Part shown: piece after piece, positions 1-5,417 of the stretch | Layout of the letters: each line of letters starts with the position of its first letter | How positions within the stretch are numbered: the stretch's first letter is position 1 | NCBI GenBank assembly: GCA_900554325.1 | Contig: USHA01000094.1 | Coordinates: 1 to 5,596 of the forward strand | Reading direction: 5' to 3' | From: an uncultured Collinsella sp. | GTDB lineage: Bacteria > Actinomycetota > Coriobacteriia > Coriobacteriales > Coriobacteriaceae | Length of the DNA: 5,596 nt | Notes under the pieces: model-generated | The model's database searches: none | Seen by the model: only the letters and a program-made list of their open reading frames with translations | Told to the model about the DNA's origin: nothing | Made by a program: the position numbers and the translations under genes

Positions 1-161
1 GCGACATCGCGTCATTCGGCGGCACGCGTTCCGTGTCGATGCCGAAAACTGGGTGCAACTGGAATGACGGGACGACAGAACCGAAGCCATCGAGTGGGAA
101 TAAGGTTTAAGGAACCAACTTCTGAAAAATCAAAAATATTAGTGTCTTAACTGACGATTAT
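1..161. other. Left-edge stretch with no assignable gene
   Basis: One plus-strand frame stays open from position 3 to a TAA at 108-110 (35 residues, ending PSSGNKV). A second frame stays open from position 2 to a TGA at 65-67 (ending ENWVQLE) and, past that stop, continues to a TAA at 101-103 (ending TEAIEWE). Either could be the 3' end of a gene that begins outside the window, but I recognise no family and cannot choose between them. From about 111 onward the DNA becomes clearly AT-rich and non-coding, which fits an intergenic promoter region for the gene at 200. Confidence 0.3.
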
Positions 162-182
162 CGCCTCCTCTGATAAACTAGG
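137..182 (+). promoter_or_regulatory. Candidate promoter region of the DUF4143 ATPase gene
   Basis: This is an AT-rich stretch between two GC-richer regions. Two possible -10 elements are visible: TATTAG at 137-142 and TGATAA at 171-176. Neither has a convincing -35 box; TTAACT at 147-152 lies 18 bp before the second. The choice matters. Transcription from the first would put the whole inverted repeat at 162-193 in the leader RNA. Transcription from the second would start inside the repeat and leave it acting only as DNA. The assignment is tentative. Confidence 0.3.
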
Positions 183-193
183 CAGAGGAGGCG
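162..193 (+). promoter_or_regulatory. Perfect 11-bp inverted repeat covering the ribosome binding site
   Basis: The left arm CGCCTCCTCTG (162-172) and right arm CAGAGGAGGCG (183-193) are exact reverse complements separated by 10 nt. The right arm contains the Shine-Dalgarno sequence GAGGAGG (185-191), 8 nt before the ATG at 200. In RNA the left arm would therefore act as an anti-Shine-Dalgarno strand and hide the ribosome binding site in a GC-rich stem. If transcription starts downstream of the left arm, the palindrome could instead be a DNA operator. The symmetry and the overlap with the binding site are seen directly; the regulatory role is inferred. Confidence 0.65.
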
Positions 194-199
194 GTTTAC

Positions 200-1423
200 A
201 TGAAACTGTACCATCGCGAGCAATATCTGAAAAAGATTCGACCGTTCTACGATGACGATCTAATCAAGGTAATCACAGGTATTCGTCGCTGCGGCAAATC
301 GTGCCTCATGGCAACGATTGCCGAAGAACTGAGAAATCGCGGCGTCGAAGATAAGGACATCATCTACCTCGATCTTGATAAGCGCGGAAACCGCTCGATT
401 AAGACGCCTGAGCAGCTGGAGGAAAAAATCGAGTCGCTTCTGGCTGACAACGGCTTCAAATACCTCTTCATCGATGAGGTGCAGAACGTCCGAGACTACG
501 AGGAGGTCGTGAACGCCTACAACTCGGATGGCGGCTTCTCGATATTCATCACAGGCTCCAACTCGTATCTGCTGTCTGGCGAGCTGATGACCAAGCTCAC
601 GGGCCGATACGTGGAGTTCGAGATGTTCACCCTGTCCTTTTCCGAGTTCCTCGATATGAAGAGGTTCATGGGCAAGGCGGTCGGTGACGCGCGAATCGAA
701 TTTGACGAATATCTACGCTATGGCGGGTTTCCTCGGTCTCTGGAATACGAAGATCCCGAGGCAAAGGCTCGCTACATCGAGGATGTCGTTGGGCAGATCG
801 TCGACAAGGACATCAGGTCTCGCAACAAGATCCGGAACATTGATACGTTCAACCGTGTCATGACCTACGTCATCAACAACTATGGTGCGCCAACGAGCCT
901 CACCAACCTTCATGACTATTTCACTAAGACGGAGCGCATTGCCGTCGAGCGGCGGACGATCGCCTCCTACATCCAGATGCTCGTTGACGCCAAGGTGCTC
1001 TACAGATGCGAGAGATTCGACCTTAAGTCCCGCAAATCGTTGCGTGGCGAGGAGAAGTACTACCTTGCGGATCCGGGTATCTATTTTGCGCGCAACATCG
1101 ATGTCCGGTTGAATTACGGGCCCTCGTTGGAAAACGCCTTGTACATCTATCTCCGCTCGAGGGGATATAAGCTATCCGTAGGCCGCATCGGGAAGCTGGA
1201 GTGCGACTTCATCGCCCGCAGGCGCAACGCCTATGCCTACATCCAGGTTTCGATGACAATTGCCGATAGGAACGTGGAAGAGCGTGAGTACAGGCCATTC
1301 GGCTACATCAGGGACGGGTATCCGCGATACCTTTTCACGCTTGATCCCCTGCTGCAGGAGAGAGATGGCGTCAGACATCTTAACATGGTGTCGTTTATGA
1401 AAGATAATGGCGACCTAATTTGA
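200..1423 (+). CDS. AAA-type ATPase with C-terminal DUF4143 domain
   Basis: This is a complete 407-residue protein, a usual length for the AAA_14/DUF4143 family of single-gene P-loop ATPases. The physiological role of most members is unknown. The Walker A motif is GIRRCGKS (residues 27-34), the Walker B motif is YLFIDEV (88-94), a sensor-1-like TGSNS lies at 118-122, and a conserved GRY follows at 135-137. The C-terminal half is the DUF4143 region. It has a winged-helix-like middle (about 215-290) and a restriction-endonuclease-like end containing E311, the E334/D336 pair in LECDFIA, and YIQVS at 347-351. The lysine expected in an active PD-(D/E)XK site is replaced in that last motif, so nuclease activity is doubtful. 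There is no signal peptide or membrane segment, so it should be cytoplasmic. The ATG is supported by GAGGAGG 8 nt upstream, which lies inside an inverted repeat. The gene stands alone; 404 nt separate it from the next start. Family assignment is confident, function is not. Confidence 0.93.
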   Translation: MKLYHREQYLKKIRPFYDDDLIKVITGIRRCGKSCLMATIAEELRNRGVEDKDIIYLDLDKRGNRSIKTPEQLEEKIESLLADNGFKYLFIDEVQNVRDYEEVVNAYNSDGGFSIFITGSNSYLLSGELMTKLTGRYVEFEMFTLSFSEFLDMKRFMGKAVGDARIEFDEYLRYGGFPRSLEYEDPEAKARYIEDVVGQIVDKDIRSRNKIRNIDTFNRVMTYVINNYGAPTSLTNLHDYFTKTERIAVERRTIASYIQMLVDAKVLYRCERFDLKSRKSLRGEEKYYLADPGIYFARNIDVRLNYGPSLENALYIYLRSRGYKLSVGRIGKLECDFIARRRNAYAYIQVSMTIADRNVEEREYRPFGYIRDGYPRYLFTLDPLLQERDGVRHLNMVSFMKDNGDLI

Positions 1424-1740
1424 GCGGCGGCCGGATTTCTTTGCTTCTCGGTACATGAGTGACGTGAATTAAAAGAGGACCATTGATTCACTTGGAATCG
1501 GCAGGCCGAGAACTCGTGTTGAAGTTAATGAGCTTTTGACCAGTGGCTCCTGTTACTGAGTGGGAGTAGCGAGAAACAGCACCGTCCAAACCCCTGACCT
1601 GCGGAGAGGTCGGGGGTTTTCTTTTCTGGCAACCTCTGGGCAATCTTTGTAGGCGCTGGGCCTGAAAAAGGAGGTAAGAATTCTCGCGCGCTCCCTTCAG
1701 TTCGCCAAAAGAAATGAATGGGCCAGGGTCGGTGTAAGTC
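1424..1740. other. Gene-poor spacer between the two accessory genes
   Basis: I see no convincing gene on either strand in this stretch. It contains an intrinsic terminator at 1588-1625 and an orphan Shine-Dalgarno-like AAAGGAGGT near 1667-1675. An 18-codon TTG-initiated reading frame at 1483-1539 follows AAAAGAGGA, but its product resembles nothing I know. A 131-residue minus-strand frame across the region reads through the terminator hairpin and lacks protein-like composition. The 165 nt between the ATPase stop codon and the terminator could be its 3' untranslated region or could encode a small RNA; the sequence alone does not decide. Confidence 0.5.
1588..1625 (+). terminator. Rho-independent terminator
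   Basis: A 13-bp stem pairs 1588-1600 (AAACCCCTGACCT) with 1607-1619 (AGGTCGGGGGTTT) around a 6-nt GCGGAG loop. The only imperfection is one T-G wobble pair. The stem runs straight into the T-rich tail TTTTCTTTTCT, so it terminates plus-strand transcription. The minus-strand side has only a short T run, so it is probably one-directional. It is the first terminator after the DUF4143 ATPase gene, although 165 nt beyond its stop, and it insulates the AlbA_2 gene from upstream read-through. Confidence 0.9.
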
Positions 1741-1804
1741 ATAATGCAACGAATGGTGTATCGTTGCATTATAATATGCAACGAAAACAGCTTCGATGCA
1801 TTAT
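1741..1804 (+). promoter_or_regulatory. Tandem pair of 32-bp palindromic operators
   Basis: Two dyads abut exactly, each built as a 12-bp arm, 8-bp spacer and 12-bp arm. The first (1741-1772) has perfect arms, ATAATGCAACGA and TCGTTGCATTAT. The second (1773-1804) has arms AATATGCAACGA and TCGATGCATTAT, which keep the core with three mismatches in all to the first. The spacers differ completely (ATGGTGTA and AAACAGCT), so the arms and their geometry, not the whole unit, are conserved. Half-sites within a dyad are 20 bp apart and the dyads repeat every 32 bp, about two and three helical turns, which would place bound dimers on one DNA face. The array ends 23 bp before the start codon at 1828. 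The likely ligand is the winged-helix protein encoded downstream, which is inference. Confidence 0.75.
1770..1775 (+). promoter_or_regulatory. -10 promoter element of the AlbA_2 gene
   Basis: There is a perfect consensus TATAAT at the junction of the two palindromes. The position 17 bp upstream (1747-1752, CAACGA) is a poor -35 match, so the promoter is either weak or depends on an activator. Transcription would start near 1782, giving a leader of roughly 46 nt before the ATG at 1828. A protein bound to either palindrome would cover this element, which is the arrangement of a repressor site. The hexamer is seen directly; promoter activity is inferred. Confidence 0.5.
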
Positions 1805-1827
1805 CATTCAGGCGAAGGGGAGAGCCC

Positions 1828-3084
1828 ATGCGAGAAACCAGGACCCTTGAATTCAAAGAATCGGTCACCAAGACGTTCCTCAAGACCGTAAGCGCCTTCG
1901 CAAACTACGGCACAGGTCGCATCTTGTTTGGGGTTGACGACTCGGGTGCGACGGTCGGCCTCGCAGATCCGTCGGCGGATGCGCTTCGAATCGAGAACAT
2001 GATCAACGACTCGCTCGACCCCGTTCCGCGCTACACCCTTAACATCGATGAGGCCAACAAGGCCATCTGCCTAACCGTGAACGAGGGGAAGTCGAAGCCG
2101 TACTACTGCAACCGGAGGGCCTACCGAAGGGCGGATTCAGCGACTATCGAGGTTGATAGAATCGAGCTCGGCAGGCTGGTCCTCGCGGGGCAGAACCTCA
2201 GTTTTGACGAACTCCGGTCCTCCCGCACCGATTTGTCGTTCTCGCTTTTGGCGGAGCGCTTCATGAGGCATCTCGGGCTGACCGCCTTCGATGACAACTC
2301 CCTTCGGACTCTCGGGCTCCTCGGGATAGACGGGGCGTACACCATTGCCGGGGAGATCCTCGCCGATGACAACGGCCTCCCGGGCATTGATGCCGTGAAG
2401 TTCGGCTCGGGCATTAGCGAGCTGCTCGACCGCAAGGCCGTCGAGGGCCGCTCGGCTCTCGAGCAATACGACGCGGCACTTGAGATGTACGAGCGTTACC
2501 TCGTGTACGAGACGGTTTCGAGCGCTGCCAGGGAAAGGGTGGAGCGCGTCCCGTTCGAGGCGTTTCGAGAGACGGTGGCGAACGCGCTCGTCCATCGCGC
2601 ATGGGATGTCCCTGCCAACGTCACCGTCTCAATCTACGAAGACCGGGTTACCGTTGTTTCGCCGGGCGGTCTCCCCAGCGGCGTGACCGAGGAGGAGTAT
2701 CTAGGGGGTGGCGTCTCGATCCCGAGGAATCCCGTCGTGGCCAACATATTCTTCCGACTCGATTACATCGAGCAGTTCGGGACAGGCATCGCGCGCATCA
2801 ACGAGGCGTATGAAGGATTGGCGGTTAAGCCCGCCTTCGAGATTCGCGAGAACTCCATCGCGGTGACCTTGCCCTTCGAGGCGGCGCGACCGGAGGGGGT
2901 GACCCTTGATGAGCGCAAGCTCATGGACGAAATGAGCCGGAGCATCCTGATGACCCGCGCGGAGATCGGTCTCCGGAGTGGCTTCAGTAAAGACAAGACC
3001 ACGCGCATTCTGAACGCCCTCGCGTCGCGCGGCCTCGTTACGAGGGAGGGCGCTGGCAGGGGGACGCGGTACCGCAGGGTGTAG
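1828..3084 (+). CDS. AlbA_2 / GHKL-like ATP-binding / winged-helix regulator
   Basis: This is a 418-residue protein of the COG2865 type, often labelled ATP-binding protein or putative transcriptional regulator. The N-terminal AlbA_2 (Schlafen-like) domain spans about 1-115, with LEFKES at 7-12 and FANYGTGRILFGVDDSG at 24-40. A linker is followed by an HATPase_c_4-type region (formerly AAA_4) with an N-box FRETVANALVHRAWD (246-260), SPGGLP (278-283), RNPVVANIFFR (300-310) and EQFGTGI (315-321). The C-terminal 60 residues form a winged helix with a probable recognition helix near 387-400 and an Arg-rich wing up to the end, suggesting DNA binding. The start at 1828 is chosen because AAGGGGAG lies 6 nt upstream of it and the AlbA_2 fold begins immediately. 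An in-frame ATG at 1744 sits inside the operator without a ribosome binding site and would add 28 residues unlike the family. The tandem palindromes upstream suggest autoregulation. Some AlbA_2 proteins occur in phage-defence regions, but nothing here proves that role. Confidence 0.9.
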   Translation: MRETRTLEFKESVTKTFLKTVSAFANYGTGRILFGVDDSGATVGLADPSADALRIENMINDSLDPVPRYTLNIDEANKAICLTVNEGKSKPYYCNRRAYRRADSATIEVDRIELGRLVLAGQNLSFDELRSSRTDLSFSLLAERFMRHLGLTAFDDNSLRTLGLLGIDGAYTIAGEILADDNGLPGIDAVKFGSGISELLDRKAVEGRSALEQYDAALEMYERYLVYETVSSAARERVERVPFEAFRETVANALVHRAWDVPANVTVSIYEDRVTVVSPGGLPSGVTEEEYLGGGVSIPRNPVVANIFFRLDYIEQFGTGIARINEAYEGLAVKPAFEIRENSIAVTLPFEAARPEGVTLDERKLMDEMSRSILMTRAEIGLRSGFSKDKTTRILNALASRGLVTREGAGRGTRYRRV

Positions 3085-3090
3085 CGTATT

Positions 3091-3114
3091 CCCGTGCGCC
3101 CGTGCGCCCGTGCG
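3091..3114 (+). repeat. Three tandem copies of CCCGTGCG
   Basis: Three identical, directly adjacent 8-bp units fill 3091-3114, with a partial CC continuing. They occupy the short gap between two convergent genes (stops at 3082-3084 and 3144-3146). The units are not self-complementary, so this is not an intrinsic terminator; no hairpin followed by a T run is visible in the gap on either strand. Copy number at such a locus may vary through replication slippage. A second small direct repeat, GCGCCGC, occurs at 3112-3118 and 3135-3141. Confidence 0.85.
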
Positions 3115-3143
3115 CCGCAAGCATTTCATGCCCAGCGCCGCCC

Positions 3144-5384
3144 CTAGTCGAACAAGCTCGGCATGTCGTCTTCCTTCATGAGAGCTCCGGCACAAGGAAG
3201 GCTCTGAGCGGTGAACTTCTCCGCGGAGACGCCGGCGCCCAGCACCTCCTCGACCGTGCTCACGGTAGTGATGGCGCGACCCTTCTTGGCGGTGAACGCC
3301 TGGACGCCCTGCGTGCTGGTGGTCGTCTTGGTCTTGAGTAGCGAAGTGTTGAAGTTCATCAGACGGTAGTCGCTCGAGACCAGAGCGATGTCGCGATCCT
3401 CCTTGAGCACCTGGGCGTACAGCAGCTTGGACCCGCCGTAGATGGCGTTCTTGAGGCGCTTGCGGTTGGTCTTGGTGACGTACCCGGCCAGCGACACGCG
3501 CACCGCGCGCCCGTTCTCAAAGACGAACAGCACGTCGGCCTTGTAGTCCTCGGGGTCGATGACCCAGATCACGCTCTCGTCGGGGTCCATCTCGAGGTCC
3601 GTGGCCAGATACGACCCCAGCTGCGCGGACTTGGTGTCCTCGAACGCCGCGACCTTGCACTTATACACCTGGCTCTTGTTGGTGAAGACCAGCAGCTCGT
3701 GCGTGTTGGCGGACGGGAACTCGATGAAGGGCTCGTCGCCGTCCTTGTACTTGAGCTCCGCGGCCTTCCGTAGAACGCGGTCCGTCATCTTCTTGAGGTA
3801 ACCCTCGCGCGAGAGCATGATGGTGACCGGGTACTCCTCGACCTCGGGCTCCAGGCTCACCTCGATGACGTCGGACGGCTCGATGCGGCCCGTGCGGCGC
3901 GGCATGACGTACTTCTTGTTGACCGCGGCCAGTTCGTCGCGAATGACCTTCTTGATATTCTCCTCGCTCGAGAGGATCTCCTCGAGCGCGGCGATCTCGG
4001 CCTCGAGCTTGGCGATGTCCTTGGTGCGGTTGAGGATGTATTCCTCGTTGATGTTGCGCAGCTTGAGCTCGGCGACGAACTCCGCCTGGGTCTCGTCGAT
4101 GTCGAAGCCGCTCATCAGGTTGGGGACGACCTCGGCCTCGAGTTTGGTACCGCGGATGATGGCGATGGCCTTGTCGATATCGAGCAGGATGGCCTCGAGG
4201 CCGTGCAGCAGGTGCAGGCGCTCGGACTTCTTGCCCAAATCGAAGCTCACGCGGCGGCGCGTGGACTGGATGCGCCACGCAACCCACTCATGCAGGATCT
4301 GGCGTACGCCCATAACGCGGGGGTAGCCGTCCACCAGGACGTTGAAGTTGCAGGAGAACGAGTCCTGCAGCGTGGTGGTGCGGTAGAGCTTGGCCATGAG
4401 CTTCTCGGGGTCCACGCCGCGCTTGAGGTCGATGGCGATGCGCAGGCCGGAGAGGTCGGTCTCGTCGCGGATGTCGGCAATCTCACGCACCTTGCCCTCC
4501 TTGGAGAGCTTGACGATACGGTCGATGATCACGTCGGTTTTGGTGGTGTAGGGGATCTCGTAGACCTCGATGATGCGCTCTTCGGGGACCCAGCGCCAGC
4601 GCGAGCGGATCTGGAAGCTGCCCAGGCCCGTCTCGATGATGCGCTCCATCTCCTCGCGGCGGTAGATGATCTCGCCGCCGGTGGAGAAATCGGGCATGGG
4701 CATGTACTCGAGCAGGTCGCAGCTGGGGTCCTCGAGGAAGTGCATGGTGGCGGTGCACACCTCGTTGAGGTTGAAGCCGCAGATGTCGGACGCCATGGCG
4801 ACGCCGATGCCTTTGTTGGCCGAGACGAGGATGTTGGGGAACGTGGTGGGCAGCAGGCGCGGCTCCTTCATGGCGCCGTCGTAGCTGTCGACGAAGTCGA
4901 CCGGGTCCTTGTCGATGTCCTTGAAGATCTCGGCGCAGATGGGGGAGAGCTTGGCCTCGGTGTAACGCGAGGCGGCGTAGGTCAAGTCGCCCGAGTAGTA
5001 CTTGCCGAAGTTGCCCTTGGACTCCACGAACGGCGCGAGCAGCGCCTCGTTGCCCGTGGCGAGGCGCACCATCGTCTCGTAGATGGCGGCGTCGCCGTGC
5101 GGGTTGAGCTTCATGGTCTGGCCCACGATGTTGGCGCTCTTCTGGCGCTCGCCCTTGAGCAAGCCCATCTTGTACATGGTGTACAGCAGCTTGCGGTGCG
5201 AGGGCTTGAAGCCGTCGATCTCGGGGAACGTGCGCGAGACGTTGGTGCTCATGGCATACGGCATGTAGTTGGTCTCGAGCGTCTCCGTGATGGGCTGCGC
5301 CGTGACCTCCGAGTGCAGGCCGATGACGTTATCGGTGTTGACCTGCTTCTTCTTGCTTGGGGTGTTGGTTTTCTTCTTTGCCAC
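3144..5384 (-). CDS. parC: Type II DNA topoisomerase subunit A (topoisomerase IV ParC-like)
   Basis: This complete 746-residue protein is the DNA cleavage and rejoining subunit of an A2B2 type II topoisomerase, which passes one duplex through another to remove supercoils or links. A Lys-rich tail (1-20) precedes the breakage-reunion domain, with NYMPYAMS (39-46), EIDGFKPSHRKLL (55-67), PHGDAAIYE (95-103), the Arg-Tyr catalytic pair R140-Y141 in ASRYTEAKL, and the DNA-intercalating isoleucine I193 in GIGVAMAS. A coiled coil follows at about 445-495. The C-terminal region (about 518-710) looks like a degenerate beta-pinwheel and has no GyrA box (QRRGGKG), so decatenation or relaxation is more likely than gyrase-type supercoiling. 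The start is GTG (5382-5384), supported by AAGAGGA 4 nt upstream. The B-subunit gene ends 33 nt before it, indicating an operon. The position matching the quinolone-contacting serine of GyrA is Ala99. It could instead be annotated gyrA; the pair with a ParE/GyrB tail fits either name. Confidence 0.9.
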   Translation of the reverse strand: MAKKKTNTPSKKKQVNTDNVIGLHSEVTAQPITETLETNYMPYAMSTNVSRTFPEIDGFKPSHRKLLYTMYKMGLLKGERQKSANIVGQTMKLNPHGDAAIYETMVRLATGNEALLAPFVESKGNFGKYYSGDLTYAASRYTEAKLSPICAEIFKDIDKDPVDFVDSYDGAMKEPRLLPTTFPNILVSANKGIGVAMASDICGFNLNEVCTATMHFLEDPSCDLLEYMPMPDFSTGGEIIYRREEMERIIETGLGSFQIRSRWRWVPEERIIEVYEIPYTTKTDVIIDRIVKLSKEGKVREIADIRDETDLSGLRIAIDLKRGVDPEKLMAKLYRTTTLQDSFSCNFNVLVDGYPRVMGVRQILHEWVAWRIQSTRRRVSFDLGKKSERLHLLHGLEAILLDIDKAIAIIRGTKLEAEVVPNLMSGFDIDETQAEFVAELKLRNINEEYILNRTKDIAKLEAEIAALEEILSSEENIKKVIRDELAAVNKKYVMPRRTGRIEPSDVIEVSLEPEVEEYPVTIMLSREGYLKKMTDRVLRKAAELKYKDGDEPFIEFPSANTHELLVFTNKSQVYKCKVAAFEDTKSAQLGSYLATDLEMDPDESVIWVIDPEDYKADVLFVFENGRAVRVSLAGYVTKTNRKRLKNAIYGGSKLLYAQVLKEDRDIALVSSDYRLMNFNTSLLKTKTTTSTQGVQAFTAKKGRAITTVSTVEEVLGAGVSAEKFTAQSLPCAGALMKEDDMPSLFD

Positions 5385-5388
5385 GATG

Positions 5389-5395
5389 TCCTCTT
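5389..5395 (-). promoter_or_regulatory. Ribosome binding site for the GTG start of the topoisomerase A subunit
   Basis: Read on the minus strand, AAGAGGA is followed by CATC and then GTG (5382-5384), which opens the frame leading to the Lys-rich N-terminus. This site decides the start: no ATG in the same frame lies near it, and the next in-frame ATG (Met41) is inside the conserved NYMPYAMS segment and would truncate the domain. Confidence 0.7.
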
Positions 5396-5417
5396 GATGC
5401 TTTCTTTGGGGCCGCTC

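Noticed and set aside
1483..1539. 18-codon TTG-initiated small gene after AAAAGAGGA
   Set aside because: It is very short, has a rare start codon with tight spacing, and the product resembles nothing; chance is the simpler explanation, although a leader peptide cannot be excluded.
92..1568. Possible direct repeat flanking the ATPase gene (GAGTGGGAATA at 92-102, GAGTGGGAGTA at 1558-1568)
   Set aside because: It is only 10 of 11 bases, has no integrase or transposase nearby and no tRNA, so it does not support an attachment site or insertion target duplication.
1744..1827. 28-codon N-terminal extension of the AlbA_2 gene
   Set aside because: The ATG at 1744 lies inside the first palindrome, upstream of the TATAAT, with no ribosome binding site; AAGGGGAG before 1828 gives a start right at the beginning of the AlbA_2 fold.
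1488..1883. 131-residue minus-strand reading frame across the spacer
   Set aside because: It reads through the intrinsic terminator hairpin and the palindromic operators, ends up inside the AlbA_2 gene, and has a composition (KRKPPTSPQVRG) typical of spurious frames over terminators.
3121..3131. Small hairpin GCAT-TTC-ATGC in the convergent gap as a terminator
   Set aside because: A 4-bp stem without a T run on either strand is too weak to call.
3661..4287. 208-residue minus-strand frame inside the topoisomerase gene, and similar overlapping frames
   Set aside because: These are out-of-frame shadows of a high-GC gene, rich in Arg, Ala, Gly and Pro, with no independent motifs.
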